Assembly (NCBI RefSeq): GCF_004343775.1
Contig: NZ_PTXL01000006.1
Coordinates: 434,001 to 498,000 of the forward strand
Reading direction: 5' to 3'
Origin: Burkholderia sp. SRS-46
GTDB lineage: Bacteria; Pseudomonadota; Gammaproteobacteria; Burkholderiales; Burkholderiaceae
Length of the DNA stretch: 64,000 nt
In this document: in pieces, positions 39,423 through 49,009 of the stretch
Layout of the letters: every line of letters starts with the position of its first letter
Numbering within the stretch: the first letter of the stretch is position 1
Position numbers and translations under genes: made by a program
The notes under the pieces: model-generated
The model's input: the letters and a program-made list of their open reading frames with translations, nothing else
Databases searched by the model: none
What the model was told of the DNA's origin: nothing

Positions 39423-39499
39423 TCTTCTCACAGTTGCTTGTTTCCTTCGTCCGAAGGAGTCTGCGAGTATTTGCGCGGCCGCCCGGCCGCGTTTTTTTT
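39423..39499 (+). ncRNA. Candidate small RNA ending in an orphan intrinsic terminator
   Basis: A strong plus-strand terminator (39474-39499) has no plus-strand gene before it for about 1.7 kb; both neighbours are on the minus strand. A second hairpin precedes it: tccttc (39443-39448), loop gtcc, gaagga (39453-39458). A possible -10 box TACACT is at 39417-39422, but no convincing -35 is seen. Together they suggest a transcript of about 70-80 bases. The 5' end is a guess. No known RNA family is recognised. Confidence 0.4.
39474..39499 (+). terminator. Strong orphan intrinsic terminator
   Basis: 7-bp GC stem cgcggcc (39474-39480) / ggccgcg (39485-39491), loop gccc, followed by eight T (39492-39499). 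It is oriented plus, opposite to both flanking genes. Confidence 0.8.
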
Positions 39500-39529
39500 G
39501 CCCGCTGCGTACCGCGCGCGGCCCGCGGC

Positions 39530-40303
39530 TCAGCCCCGGTATCCCGGATCGATGCGCTCGACGATGCGCTGCAGCGCGTCGAACGCATCCTGCCCCGCGC
39601 CGTGCTTCGGATCGAAGTTCAGCGAATCGCGCACGCAGGCTTCGAGCACCGGCGGCGCGATCGGCAGCGCGTCGCCGATCGCGTGCGTCGCGACCTGCAC
39701 CTCGCACGCGCGATTGAGCAGCCACATCAGCGAGAACGTCTGCGCGAGCGTGCGCCCGATCGTCACGGGCCCATGGTTCCGCAGCAGCAGCACCGGCCGC
39801 CCGCCGGCGCTCGCGACGATGCGCCGGCCCTCGTCGAGATGCACGGTGATCCCCTCGAAGTCGTGGTAAGCCACCTTGCCGTACAGCTGCGCCGCGTAGA
39901 AATTCGAGAACGACAGGCCGCCGCGCGAACAGCAGACGGCCATCGCGGGCGTCGTGTGCACGTGCATCACGCAATGCGCGTCCGGCAGCGCCGCGTGGAT
40001 CGCGCTGTGGAACGTGAAGCCCGCCGGGTTGATCGGCCAGTCGGAATGGCCGATCACGTTGCCGTCGAGGTCGACCTTGACCAGGTTCGACGCGCACACC
40101 TCGCGGTAATGCAGGCCGAACGGATTGACCAGGAAGTGCCCGTCGGCGTCCGGCACGCGCAGCGAGATGTGGTTGTAGATCAGCTCGGTCCAGCCGAGAT
40201 GGTCGAAGATGCGGTAGGCCGCCGCCAGTTGCACGCGCGCCTGCCATTCGGCGTCGGAGAAGCGGGCGGGACGGGAAAACGGCTGGTTCGGTACATGATG
40301 CAT
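39530..40303 (-). CDS. Class II aldolase/adducin family protein
   Basis: 257-residue class II aldolase/adducin-domain protein. Metal-binding histidines are visible in CVMHVHTTPAMAV and LLRNHGPVTIG, with LIYNHISLRVPD near the N-terminus. Fuculose-phosphate aldolase-type enzymes and ribulose-5-phosphate epimerases share the fold, but the sequence resembles the broad family often annotated as aldolase without known substrate. ATG at 40303 has GGAG 8 bases upstream. No sugar-metabolism partner is adjacent, so no reaction is assigned. Confidence 0.87.
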   Translation of the reverse strand: MHHVPNQPFSRPARFSDAEWQARVQLAAAYRIFDHLGWTELIYNHISLRVPDADGHFLVNPFGLHYREVCASNLVKVDLDGNVIGHSDWPINPAGFTFHSAIHAALPDAHCVMHVHTTPAMAVCCSRGGLSFSNFYAAQLYGKVAYHDFEGITVHLDEGRRIVASAGGRPVLLLRNHGPVTIGRTLAQTFSLMWLLNRACEVQVATHAIGDALPIAPPVLEACVRDSLNFDPKHGAGQDAFDALQRIVERIDPGYRG

Positions 40304-40575
40304 GCGGGGTGCTCCGGTTGAGCAGGCACGCGCGGGGCCGCGCGCACGCGGCGTCACACGTCGTCTCCTGGCGCCGGCCGCGGTGACGGCCGGCGCATGT
40401 TCGTCTCGCCGCCCGGCTGCCGCGCGCATCGCGCGCGCCGCATCCGGCGGCACCGTCACGATCGCCTGATCGTTGCGCACACAACCATATCACCTTTCCG
40501 GACGCACCGGAATCGCGGCCGGCACCGGGGCGTCACGCAACGCTCGGACACCGCGCGCGGCCCCATGAACCGGCC

Positions 40576-42243
40576 CTACAACTGGTCGTCGACCGGCAGC
40601 AGCATGAACACGCCGGTCAGCACGTTGCGCAGCAGCCCCGCATCCGGATCGACGTGATAGGTGCGCGGCGTGCCGTTGTCGGTCGCGGTCCAGACCAGCT
40701 CGGACGCGCCGGGCCCGGACGGCGCGGCCAGCTGCACGCGATAGCTTTCGTCCGGCCGCGTCGCCCGCGCGAAAATCGTCGCGACCTGCTGCGCGAGCGC
40801 CGGGCTGCGGATCACCAGCGCGAGCTCGGTGTTCAGGTGCGCGGAACGCGGGTCGAGGTTCATCGAGCCGATCACGAGAATCTTGCGGTCGATCACGTAG
40901 GCCTTCGCATGCAGGCTCGCCCGCGAGCGCGAGCCGAACAGGCGCGCGGGCCGCCGGCCCGGCGTCGCCTTGAATTCGTACAGCTCGACGCCGCGCCGCA
41001 GCAGCGGCACGCGGGCCGGGCCGTAGCCGGCCTGCACGGCCACCGCGTCGGTCGCGGCCAGCGAGTTGGTCAGGATCGCGACCCGCACGCCGCGCGCGGC
41101 CGTGTCGCCGAGGATCTTCACGCCGACGTCGTGCGGCACGAAATACGGCGAGAACGCCAGCACTTCCTGCGTCGCGTCGCGCGTCAGCTCGACGAGGCGC
41201 CGCATCGGCGGGCTCACGTAGCCGTCGGTGGGCTGCGCGACCTTGTCCGGCGCGTCGGCCTGGAATTCGGCCGGCGCCCACACGAGCCCGAGTTCGTCGC
41301 GCGCGATCTGCTGCGCGAGCGGCGTCGCGTTCAGCGGCTTCGCGTTGTACGGCTCGGCGTTGCTGCGCCAGTGCGCGCGCAACTCATCGCGCATCGCGTC
41401 GAGCTCCTTCGGATCGAACGCCTGATGATTCAGCACCCGCAGCGGATAGCTGCTCGCGCTCGCCCAGTACGCGTCGAAGCTCGCGGAGACGTCCTGCGTC
41501 ACCGGGCCGGCCGCGAGCACGTCGAGGTCGCGGAACTGCAGCGTCGGGCTCGCGCTGAAGTACTCATCGCCGAGATTGCGGCCGCCGACGATCGCGAGCC
41601 GGTTGTCGGCGATCATCGCCTTGTTGTGCATCCGGCGCGTGAAGCTGTCGATCCGCGTGAAGAAATTCGCGGTGCGCGCCATCACGCCCTGCTGCGCGGC
41701 GCCGAACGGATTGAACACGCGGATCTCGATGTTCGCGTGCGTGTCGAGCGCGGCCATCACGCGGTCGATGTCGCGGAAGTTCAGGTCGTCGACCAGCATC
41801 CGCACCCGCACGCCACGATCGGCCGCGTACAGCGCGGCGGCGAGCAGCAGCTTGCCGGTCGTGTCCTCGGTCGCGATGTAGTACTGCATGTCGAGCGTCC
41901 GGGTCGCCGCGCGCGCGAGCGCGATCCGCATCTGCAGCGCCTCGGCGCCGCCCGGGAGCAGGCGAAACCCCGACTGGCCCGGATGCGCGGCCTCGGGCGC
42001 GGCGAGCGCGTCGCGCAACGGCGTCGCGACGTCGGCAGGCAGCGCGGACGAGACGGGGCGATCGAGCGTGGTGGCGGGCGGATGGGTGGCGCAGGCGGCA
42101 ACCAGCGACACCAGCGCGCAGACGGCGAGCGCGCGGGCCGCCGGGCGGCAGGCAGCCCGCCACGACCGGACGAGCGGCACGCGCCGGATGAAGGACGTGA
42201 ACGCGGGGCTTCCTGGGCAGGGCGGATCGACGGGGCCGCACAC
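40576..42243 (-). CDS. Phospholipase D-family lipoprotein (cardiolipin synthase C-like)
   Basis: 555-residue protein with two HKD motifs: H206-N-K208-A-M-I-A-D213 followed by IVGGRNLGDEYF, and LHAKAYVIDRKILVIGSMNLD near residue 460. The N-terminus has a basic region and hydrophobic segment ending in a lipobox-like LVAAC (Cys51), so it is probably a lipoprotein; a start downstream of the annotated ATG would give a more usual signal length. The architecture and length resemble ClsC, which condenses phosphatidylglycerol with phosphatidylethanolamine, rather than the ClsB encoded at 11.5-12.7 kb. Transferase versus phosphodiesterase activity is not decided. Confidence 0.86.
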   Translation of the reverse strand: MCGPVDPPCPGSPAFTSFIRRVPLVRSWRAACRPAARALAVCALVSLVAACATHPPATTLDRPVSSALPADVATPLRDALAAPEAAHPGQSGFRLLPGGAEALQMRIALARAATRTLDMQYYIATEDTTGKLLLAAALYAADRGVRVRMLVDDLNFRDIDRVMAALDTHANIEIRVFNPFGAAQQGVMARTANFFTRIDSFTRRMHNKAMIADNRLAIVGGRNLGDEYFSASPTLQFRDLDVLAAGPVTQDVSASFDAYWASASSYPLRVLNHQAFDPKELDAMRDELRAHWRSNAEPYNAKPLNATPLAQQIARDELGLVWAPAEFQADAPDKVAQPTDGYVSPPMRRLVELTRDATQEVLAFSPYFVPHDVGVKILGDTAARGVRVAILTNSLAATDAVAVQAGYGPARVPLLRRGVELYEFKATPGRRPARLFGSRSRASLHAKAYVIDRKILVIGSMNLDPRSAHLNTELALVIRSPALAQQVATIFARATRPDESYRVQLAAPSGPGASELVWTATDNGTPRTYHVDPDAGLLRNVLTGVFMLLPVDDQL

Positions 42244-42322
42244 GCCGCGGCGCGCGGCTGGCGGGCGGTTCCGGCCGATTCTAAGTGGCGCCGGATGACA
42301 CGGTCAATCGCGCCTGCCGGCG

Positions 42323-42333
42323 TGGTCTGACCA
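42323..42333. promoter_or_regulatory. FadR/LldR-like half-site palindrome at the 3' side of the GntR gene
   Basis: tggt-ctg-acca fits the TGGTnnnACCA pattern of the FadR subgroup of GntR regulators. It lies just past the regulator stop, 760 bases from the lut promoter site. Confidence 0.35.
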
Positions 42334-42336
42334 ATT

Positions 42337-43053
42337 TCATCCGGCGTGGCCGCGCTGCTCGAAATGGCTGCGCACGTAGTCGATATGGGTCTGCATCGCC
42401 GTGCGCGCCTCCTCGGGCCGCTGCGCGCAGATCGCGTCGCAGACGGTCCGGTGCTGGCGCAGCAACTGATCCGACGCGCCCGCATCCTCCTGCGTCATGC
42501 CGGCCGCGTTGACCGTGATGTGCTCGCGCAGCATGCCGATCACGCTGGTATGCAGGTGCAGGAACATCGTGTTGTGCGACGCGCGCGCGATCGCCTCGTG
42601 CAGCTTCGAGTCGGTCGCCACCTCCACGGCCAGGTCCTGGTTCGCGTGCGCGGTTTCCAGCTCGCGCATCAGCGCGCGGATCCGGCGGCGGTCGCCCGCG
42701 TCGGCGCGCAGTGCGGCGAAATACGCGGTCGCGCCCTCCAGCACGCGGCGGAATTCGAGGATGTCGTCGCGCAGCGCCGGATGGTCGGCCACCAGCTGCC
42801 CCCACGGCGACGCGATGCCCGCGCGCAACTGGTCCGTCACGTACACGCCCGCGCCGCGCCGGCTCTGCAGCAGCCCGCGCGCGGCGAGCCGCTGGATCGC
42901 CTCGCGGATCGTGTTGCGCGCGACCCCGTACTGCGCCGCGAGCACCCGCTCGGCCGGCAGCCGCGTGCCGGCCGGCCAGGTGCCGTCGAGCAGCGCCGTC
43001 TCGAGCTTGCGCATCACCACCTCGGTGCGGCCGCGCGCCGTCATGCCTGCCAT
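42337..43053 (-). CDS. GntR-family regulator (FadR/LldR subgroup) of lactate utilisation
   Basis: 238-residue regulator with an N-terminal GntR winged helix (residues about 10-75; AGTRLPAERVLAAQYGVARN followed by TIREAIQRLAARGLL) and a C-terminal FCD effector domain (FRRVLEGATAYFAAL; HEAIARASHN; LLRQHRTVCDAI). Its divergent position before lutACB-lldP, with an operator-like palindrome in the gap, suggests an L-lactate-responsive repressor of the LldR type. ATG at 43053 has GGAG 8 bases upstream; the long upstream extension is rejected because it overlaps the lut promoter. Confidence 0.92.
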   Translation of the reverse strand: MAGMTARGRTEVVMRKLETALLDGTWPAGTRLPAERVLAAQYGVARNTIREAIQRLAARGLLQSRRGAGVYVTDQLRAGIASPWGQLVADHPALRDDILEFRRVLEGATAYFAALRADAGDRRRIRALMRELETAHANQDLAVEVATDSKLHEAIARASHNTMFLHLHTSVIGMLREHITVNAAGMTQEDAGASDQLLRQHRTVCDAICAQRPEEARTAMQTHIDYVRSHFEQRGHAG

Positions 43054-43083
43054 CGTCGGGTCTCCAGAATATCCGGCGCGCCG

Positions 43084-43098
43084 ATTGGCCCAACCAAT
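43084..43098. promoter_or_regulatory. Candidate LldR-type operator in front of the lut operon
   Basis: Inverted repeat attgg-cccaa-ccaat, abutting a possible -35 hexamer at 43099. It resembles the TGGTnnnACCA class bound by FadR-subgroup GntR proteins and lies between the divergent regulator and lutA. Confidence 0.65.
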
Positions 43099-43127
43099 TT
43101 GAGCTGCGGCGCCGTCGCGGGAATTAT
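43099..43127 (+). promoter_or_regulatory. Candidate promoter of lutACB-lldP
   Basis: TTGAGC (43099-43104), 17-base spacer, AATTAT (43122-43127); each hexamer matches four of six consensus bases. The predicted start is about 45 bases before the lutA ATG, directly downstream of the operator-like repeat. Confidence 0.45.
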
Positions 43128-43178
43128 GCAGCGAAATCGCCGTCCCGCGTGCCGGGCCGCCGCCACCTGGAGCGAGAC

Positions 43179-43976
43179 ATGAACCCAAGGCAGTACCCCA
43201 CGGCCGCGCCCGCGGACGTCTATCTGTTCGCGACCTGCCTGGTCGACCTGTTCGTGCCCGACGCAGGCCTCGATGCGGTGCGGCTGCTCGAGCGCGAGGG
43301 CCTGACCGTCCACTATCCGCGCGGCCAGAGCTGCTGCGGGCAGCCCGCATACAGCAGCGGCAATCCCGATGAAGCCCGCCGCGTCGCCGCCGCGCAGCTC
43401 GACCTGTTCGCGCGGCCGTGGCCGGTGATCGTCCCGTCCGGCTCGTGCGCCGGCATGATGCGGCACCACTGGCCGGCGCTGTTCGCCGACGATCCCGTGA
43501 ACGGCCCGAAGGCCCGCGCGATTGCCGAACGCGTGTACGAACTCGCCGAATTCCTCGTGCACGTGCTCGGCGTGCGGTTCGACACCGCCGCCGCCGCGCA
43601 GCCGGACGAGCGCGTGGTGCTGCACACGTCGTGCGCGGCGCGCCGCGAAATGGGCACGCGCACGCACGGCGTCGCGCTGGTCGACGCGCTGCCCGGCGTG
43701 ACCCGTATCGAGCACGAACGCGAATCCGAATGCTGCGGCTTCGGCGGCACGTTTTCCCTCAAGCATCCGGACATCTCCGGCGCGATGGTGCGCGACAAGG
43801 TCGCGTCGGCCTGCGCGACCGGCTGCGACCGGCTCGTGTCCGCCGACTGCGGCTGCCTGCTGAACATCGGCCATGCGGCCGCGAAGGCCGGCGCGCCGCT
43901 GCCGGTCGAGCACCTCGCGAGCTTCCTGTGGCGCCGCACCGCCGGCGCCGCGTCGCTGCGCGGAGACGACCGATGA
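43179..43976 (+). CDS. lutA: L-lactate utilisation Fe-S protein LutA (LldE-like)
   Basis: 265-residue protein with two CCG cysteine-rich domains: SCCGQPAYSSG and SGSCAGMM in the first half, TSCAARREMG, ECCGFGG and SADCGCLLNIGH in the second, which bind non-cubane/4Fe-4S clusters. It is a subunit of the LutABC (LldEFG) L-lactate dehydrogenase complex. ATG at 43179 is preceded by CTGGAGCGAGAC. It overlaps lutC by four bases (ATGA). Confidence 0.94.
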   Translation: MNPRQYPTAAPADVYLFATCLVDLFVPDAGLDAVRLLEREGLTVHYPRGQSCCGQPAYSSGNPDEARRVAAAQLDLFARPWPVIVPSGSCAGMMRHHWPALFADDPVNGPKARAIAERVYELAEFLVHVLGVRFDTAAAAQPDERVVLHTSCAARREMGTRTHGVALVDALPGVTRIEHERESECCGFGGTFSLKHPDISGAMVRDKVASACATGCDRLVSADCGCLLNIGHAAAKAGAPLPVEHLASFLWRRTAGAASLRGDDR

Positions 43977-44737
43977 GCGCCCGCGACGCGATCCTCGCGC
44001 GGCTGCGCGCGGCCGCGCCGGGCGCCGAGGCATCCGGCGCAACAGGCGCATCCTTCACATCCGGCACGACAGGCCTCGATGCCCGCATCGACGCGCATTA
44101 CGCGGCCCGACGCACGGCAGCCGCCACCGATCCGCACGCGCTCGCGCAGGCGATGCAAGCCGCGCTCACCGCGTCGCACGCCGACGTCTGGTGCGCGGAC
44201 GCCGCATCCTGGCCCGCGCAGCTCGCCGAACGCCTCGCCGCGGCCGGCGTGCGCCGGCTGCTGCTCGACCCCGCGCGCGCCGAATCGGCCGCCCTCGCCG
44301 GCACGCTGCCCGAATCCGTCGCCACGGTGCCGTTCGACCGGCCGATCGACGCGTGGAAGGCCGAGCTGTTCGACACGATCGACGCCGGCTTCACGGTCGC
44401 GCGCTCGGGCATCGCGGCCACCGGCACCGTCGTGCTCGCGCCCGACGCGGGCACGCCGCGCACCGTGTCGCTGGTGCCGCCGCTGCACGTCGCGCTCGTC
44501 CATGCGCACACGCTGCATGCGGACCTGCACGCGGCCGTGCACGCGGAGCGCTGGCACGCGGGCATGCCGACGAACCTGGTGCTGGTGTCCGGTCCGTCGA
44601 AGACTTCCGACATCCAGCAGACGCTCGCCTACGGCGCGCACGGCCCGCGCCGCCTGTGGGTCGTGATCGTCACCGGGCCGGCCGCGCCCGGCGCCGACGC
44701 GTCGGCTCTATCCGCTTCGCAAGGAACGCCGCGATGA
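43973..44737 (+). CDS. lutC: L-lactate utilisation protein LutC (LldG-like)
   Basis: 254-residue LUD-domain protein. Family features: [31 protein letters not shown] and [21 protein letters not shown] followed by PRRLWVVIV at the C-terminal end. It contributes to the LutABC lactate oxidation complex. It overlaps lutA by four bases upstream and lutB by four bases downstream, giving tight translational coupling. Gene order is A-C-B rather than the Bacillus order A-B-C. Confidence 0.93.
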   Translation: MSARDAILARLRAAAPGAEASGATGASFTSGTTGLDARIDAHYAARRTAAATDPHALAQAMQAALTASHADVWCADAASWPAQLAERLAAAGVRRLLLDPARAESAALAGTLPESVATVPFDRPIDAWKAELFDTIDAGFTVARSGIAATGTVVLAPDAGTPRTVSLVPPLHVALVHAHTLHADLHAAVHAERWHAGMPTNLVLVSGPSKTSDIQQTLAYGAHGPRRLWVVIVTGPAAPGADASALSASQGTPR

Positions 44738-46179
44738 GCGACCACACCCTGCATTTCGTCGCCCCCAGCGACTTCAAGGCGCGTGCGCGCACCGCGCTCG
44801 ACGATCCGAAGCTGCGCGCCAGCTTCCGCGGCGCAATGGACTTCCTGCAAGGCAAGCGCGCGGTCCAGTTCCCCGACGACGCCGAGCTGCAGCAGTTGCG
44901 CGACCTCGGCGAAGCGGTGCGGCAGCACGCGCTCGCCCAACTGCCGGCGCTGCTCGAGCAGCTCGAAGCGAAGCTGACGGAGGCCGGCGTGCACGTGCAC
45001 TGGGCCGCGAGCGCCGACGACGCGAACGCGATCGTGCTCGGCATCGCGCAGGCGAACAACGCGCGCCGCGTGATCAAGGGCAAGTCGATGGCGAGCGAGG
45101 AAATCGAGCTGAACCATTACCTCGCCGAACGCGGCGTCGACTGCATCGAATCCGACATGGGCGAATACATCGTCCAGCTCGCCGGCGAGAAGCCGTCGCA
45201 CATCGTGATGCCCGCGATCCACAAGACGCGCGGCGACATCGCCGAGCTGTTCGAGGCGCACATTCCCGGCACGCGCTACACCGAGGACGTCGACGCGCTG
45301 ATCCAGACCGGCCGCCGCGCGCTGCGCCAGGCCTTCGTCGACGCGGACATCGGCCTGTCGGGCGTGAACTTCGCGGCCGCCGACACCGGCACGCTGTGGC
45401 TCGTCGAGAACGAAGGCAACGGCCGCCTGTCGACCACGGTGCCCGACACGCACATCGCGATCATGGGCATCGAGAAGGTCGTCGCGAAGCTCGAGCACAT
45501 CGTGCCGCTGTCGAGCCTGCTCACGCGCTCGGCCACCGGCCAGGCGATCACGACCTACTTCAACCTGATTTCCGGCCCGCGCCGCGCCGGCGAACGCGAC
45601 GGCCCGCGCGAGCTGCACGTCGTGCTGCTCGACAACGGCCGCACGCAGGCATACGCCGACGAGCAACTGCGCGCGACGCTGCAATGCATCCGCTGCGGCG
45701 CGTGCATGAACCACTGCCCCGTCTACACGCGGATCGGCGGCCACGCGTACGGCACGACCTACCCGGGCCCGATCGGCAAGATCATCTCGCCGCACCTGCT
45801 CGGCCTCGATGCGACCGCCGACCTGCCGACCGCCTCGACGCTGTGCGGCGCGTGCGGCGAGGTCTGCCCGGTGCGGATCCCGATCCCGCAACTGCTGGTG
45901 CGGCTGCGCACCGAGGCGAACCGCAAGCCCGACGAGCCGGTCGCGCATCCGCTGCGCGGCCAGGGCGCGAACTACACGCGCGCGGAAGACCTCGTATGGC
46001 GCTTCTGGTCCGGCGCGTTCGCGCATCCGCGCGCGTACCGCGCGTTCCGCTGGGCGGCCACGCGGCTGCGCGCGCTCGCGCCCGCGAAGCAGATGGGCTG
46101 GACGCAGCACCGCACGCCGCTCGCGCCGGCGCCGCGCAGCCTGTCGGACCTGCTGCGCGCCCGCGGCCAGCCCGAATAG
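44734..46179 (+). CDS. lutB: L-lactate utilisation Fe-S protein LutB (LldF-like)
   Basis: 481-residue protein with an N-terminal LUD domain ([39 protein letters not shown]) and two 4Fe-4S binding motifs ([35 protein letters not shown]) near residues 325 and 370, followed by the DUF3390-like C-terminal helix region. It is the iron-sulfur subunit of the LutABC complex. Start overlaps lutC in ATGA. Confidence 0.95.
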   Translation: MSDHTLHFVAPSDFKARARTALDDPKLRASFRGAMDFLQGKRAVQFPDDAELQQLRDLGEAVRQHALAQLPALLEQLEAKLTEAGVHVHWAASADDANAIVLGIAQANNARRVIKGKSMASEEIELNHYLAERGVDCIESDMGEYIVQLAGEKPSHIVMPAIHKTRGDIAELFEAHIPGTRYTEDVDALIQTGRRALRQAFVDADIGLSGVNFAAADTGTLWLVENEGNGRLSTTVPDTHIAIMGIEKVVAKLEHIVPLSSLLTRSATGQAITTYFNLISGPRRAGERDGPRELHVVLLDNGRTQAYADEQLRATLQCIRCGACMNHCPVYTRIGGHAYGTTYPGPIGKIISPHLLGLDATADLPTASTLCGACGEVCPVRIPIPQLLVRLRTEANRKPDEPVAHPLRGQGANYTRAEDLVWRFWSGAFAHPRAYRAFRWAATRLRALAPAKQMGWTQHRTPLAPAPRSLSDLLRARGQPE

Positions 46180-46229
46180 CCCCGCTTTTTGATCCGACCC
46201 ACCACTACAGATACATGGAGGAGACAACC

Positions 46230-47963
46230 ATGCAAGCCTGGCACCAGATCTACACGCCGCTCGGCAGCCTCGGGCTGTCGGCGTTCGCCGCCGCGATCCC
46301 GATCATCTTCTTTTTCGTCGCGCTCGCCGCATTGCGGCTGAAGGGGCACGTCGCCGCCGCGATCACGCTGCTGCTGTCGCTCGGCGTCGCGATCGTCGCG
46401 TACCGGATGCCGGTGCCGCAGGCGCTCGCGGCGGCCGGCTTCGGCTTCGCGTACGGCCTCTGGCCGATCGCGTGGATCATCGTCGCGGCGGTGTTCCTGT
46501 ACAAGATCGTCGTGAAGACCGGCCAGTTCGACGTCATCCGCGCATCGGTGCTGTCGATCACCGACGACCAGCGGCTGCAGATGCTGCTGATCGGCTTCTC
46601 GTTCGGCGCGTTCCTCGAAGGCGCGGCCGGCTTCGGCGCACCGGTGGCGATCACCGCCGCGCTGCTGGTCGGGCTCGGCTTCCGCCCGCTGCACGCGGCC
46701 GGGCTGTGCCTGATCGCGAACACCGCGCCGGTCGCGTTCGGCGCGATGGGCATCCCGATCATCGTCGCCGGGCAGGTCACCGGCATCGACGCGTTCCACA
46801 TCGGCGCGATGGCGGGCCGCCAGTTGCCGCTGCTGTCGCTCGCCGTGCCGTTCTGGCTGGTGTTCATGATGGACGGCCTGCGCGGCGTGCGGCAAACCTG
46901 GCCGGCCGCGCTCGTCGCGGGCGGCAGCTTCGCGCTCACCCAGTACTTCACGTCGAACCACATCGGGCCCGAGCTGCCGGACATCACGTCGTCGCTGGTC
47001 AGCCTCGTCGCGCTCGCCGCGTTCCTGAAGGTCTGGCAGCCGAGCCGCGCGACGCAGGCGGCAGGCGGCGCGGCCGCCTCGGGCGGCGCCGTCGCGCTGG
47101 CGGGCTTCGGCGGCGGTCTCGGCGGGAACTTCGATGGCAATGTCGGTGGCAGCTTCGGTGCGCCGCGAAGCCGCCAGGCGTCGCCGTACACGCTCGCGCA
47201 GACGGTGCGCGCGTGGTCGCCGTTCCTGATCCTGACGGGCGTCGTCACCGTGTGGAGCGTCGCGCCGTTCAAGGCGCTGTTCGGCCCGCACGGCGCGCTC
47301 GCCGCGACCGTGCTGAAGTTCAAGGTGCCGGCGCTCGACCAGCTCGTGATCAAGGCCGCGCCGATCGTCGCGACGCCGAAAGCGCTCGACGCGGTGCTGA
47401 AGATCGACCTCGTGTCGGCCGTCGGCAGCGCGATCCTCGTGACCGCGCTGATCTCGATGGTGCTGCTGCGGATGAAGCCGCGCGACGCGCTCGTCACGTT
47501 CGGCGAGACGCTGAAGGAACTCACGCGCCCGATCCTGTCGATCGGCCTCGTGCTCGCGTTCGCGTTCGTCGCGAACTACTCGGGGATGTCGTCGACGCTC
47601 GCGCTGATGCTCGCGGGCACCGGCGCCGCGTTCCCGTTCTTCTCGCCGTTCCTCGGCTGGCTCGGCGTGTTCCTGACCGGCTCGGACACCTCGTCGAACG
47701 CGCTGTTCTGCTCGCTGCAGCAGGCGACCGCGCACCAGCTCGGCCTGCCGGAAACGCTCGTGGTCGCCGCGAACACGACGGGCGGCGTGACCGCGAAGAT
47801 GATCTCGCCGCAATCGATCGCGGTCGCGTGCGCGGCGACGGGCCTCGTCGGCAAGGAATCGGAGCTGTTCCGCTTCACGGTGCGGCACAGCCTGCTGTTC
47901 GCGGTGATCGTCGGGCTGATCACGCTCGCGCAGGCGTACGTGCTGCCGGGGATGGTGCCGTAA
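46230..47963 (+). CDS. lldP: L-lactate permease
   Basis: 577-residue inner-membrane lactate:H+ symporter of the LctP family with about 12-14 hydrophobic helices. Conserved segments: [72 protein letters not shown] and [20 protein letters not shown] cytoplasmic or periplasmic loop around residues 280-315 is unusually rich in Gly/Ala and may be hypervariable. ATG at 46230 is preceded by GGAGGAGACAACC. It closes the lut operon 50 bases after lutB and is followed by a terminator. Confidence 0.96.
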   Translation: MQAWHQIYTPLGSLGLSAFAAAIPIIFFFVALAALRLKGHVAAAITLLLSLGVAIVAYRMPVPQALAAAGFGFAYGLWPIAWIIVAAVFLYKIVVKTGQFDVIRASVLSITDDQRLQMLLIGFSFGAFLEGAAGFGAPVAITAALLVGLGFRPLHAAGLCLIANTAPVAFGAMGIPIIVAGQVTGIDAFHIGAMAGRQLPLLSLAVPFWLVFMMDGLRGVRQTWPAALVAGGSFALTQYFTSNHIGPELPDITSSLVSLVALAAFLKVWQPSRATQAAGGAAASGGAVALAGFGGGLGGNFDGNVGGSFGAPRSRQASPYTLAQTVRAWSPFLILTGVVTVWSVAPFKALFGPHGALAATVLKFKVPALDQLVIKAAPIVATPKALDAVLKIDLVSAVGSAILVTALISMVLLRMKPRDALVTFGETLKELTRPILSIGLVLAFAFVANYSGMSSTLALMLAGTGAAFPFFSPFLGWLGVFLTGSDTSSNALFCSLQQATAHQLGLPETLVVAANTTGGVTAKMISPQSIAVACAATGLVGKESELFRFTVRHSLLFAVIVGLITLAQAYVLPGMVP

Positions 47964-47990
47964 GCGTTGCGGCCGGCGCCTGAAATGACA

Positions 47991-48024
47991 AAACCCCACG
48001 CTCGGGAGAACGTGGGGTTTTTTT
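47991..48024. terminator. Bidirectional intrinsic terminator after lldP and the M48 gene
   Basis: 10-bp stem aaaccccacg (47991-48000) / cgtggggttt (48011-48020), then a continuing T run on the plus strand and TTTTGTC on the minus strand. It lies between two convergent genes and can serve both. Confidence 0.88.
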
Positions 48025-48058
48025 GCGGATCGATGCGCCGGCCGGGCCGGCGCCGCGA

Positions 48059-48820
48059 TCAGTTGCCCTTCGCGATGCGGCTCTGGATGTGGTCCGCGCG
48101 GCTCGTCGACGACGGGTGCGAGCTCATCATCGAGCTCTTGCCGCCGTCCAGCTTCGCGAGCTTCTGGAACGACGTGACGAGGCCCTTCTGGGTCATGCCC
48201 TTCTGCTTGAGCAGGTCGAACGAGTAGTCGTCGGCCGCGCTTTCCTGCGATTGCGAGAACTGCGCGTTGATGAACTTCTCGGTGATGTCGCCGAGCTGCG
48301 AGCTGCTCAGCGCCGCGACGCCGGGCGATGCCGCGCCGGCCGCGCTGCGCGCCGCGCTCACCGCGTACGCGGTCTGCATCGCCTTCTTCGAGTGGCCGAG
48401 CGCGACGTGGCCCATTTCATGGCCGATCACGCCGCGCAGCTCGTCGTCGTTCATCATGTCCATCAGGCCGCTGTAGACGCGCACGCAGCCGTTGCCCATC
48501 GCCCACGCGTTGACGTCCTTGGTCAGGTAGACCTTGTAGTTGATCTGCTGGCCGTTCAGCGTCATGTCGCCGAAGCCCTTCATCACCTTCGTCAGGCGCT
48601 TCGCATACGCGCTGTTCGCCGGCGCGACCTTCGATTCGGCGTCGCTCGACTTGCACGACTCGCTCGACAACGCGGCGATGTCCGCGTCCGACAGCGTCGC
48701 CGCCTTCAGCAGGTCCGAACCGGCCGACGTCAGGCTGTTCGCATCGAGGCTCTGCACACCGCCGCACGCGCTCAGCAGGAACGCCACGCCGCACACCGCA
48801 ACCGCTTTCTTCAACTGCAT
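48059..48820 (-). CDS. M48-family metalloprotease lipoprotein (YggG/LoiP-like)
   Basis: 253-residue zinc metalloprotease. Lipoprotein signal with lipobox LLSAC (Cys19). Active-site H134-E-M-G-H138 in GVIGHEMGHVALGHSKK, with the third zinc ligand Glu in QSQESAADDYSFD. Probably attached to an envelope membrane and involved in quality control of envelope proteins, as for LoiP/BepA relatives, though it lacks the BepA TPR domain. Single gene with its own terminator; convergent to the lactate operon. Confidence 0.92.
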   Translation of the reverse strand: MQLKKAVAVCGVAFLLSACGGVQSLDANSLTSAGSDLLKAATLSDADIAALSSESCKSSDAESKVAPANSAYAKRLTKVMKGFGDMTLNGQQINYKVYLTKDVNAWAMGNGCVRVYSGLMDMMNDDELRGVIGHEMGHVALGHSKKAMQTAYAVSAARSAAGAASPGVAALSSSQLGDITEKFINAQFSQSQESAADDYSFDLLKQKGMTQKGLVTSFQKLAKLDGGKSSMMSSHPSSTSRADHIQSRIAKGN

Positions 48821-48920
48821 CTGTCTACCCTCGGTGGTTGTAATTGGAAGCGGCGATTTTGCATAAGTCAGCGGAAAATTACCAGTCGTTTACATCTGAC
48901 AACAAGTTAATTACGTGCGC

Positions 48921-48944
48921 GGAACGCATCAATCGATGCGTTCC
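48921..48944. other. Perfect inverted repeat between the M48 gene and the oxoacid dehydrogenase operon
   Basis: Arms ggaacgcatc (48921-48930) and gatgcgttcc (48935-48944), loop aatc. No T run on either strand, so a factor-binding site or processing hairpin is as likely as a terminator for the E2 gene, which ends 66 bases away. Confidence 0.55.
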
Positions 48945-49009
48945 GGCCGACATTGCGTTGCAAGAATGCTGAAAAGGGGTGAAATCGCGCCGTGCGCGGC
49001 AGCCCGTGC

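Noticed and set aside
42253-43178. Longer start for the GntR regulator and for lutA
   Set aside because: Each extension reads through the divergent regulatory region and the other gene; both proteins have good starts with ribosome sites at 43053 and 43179.
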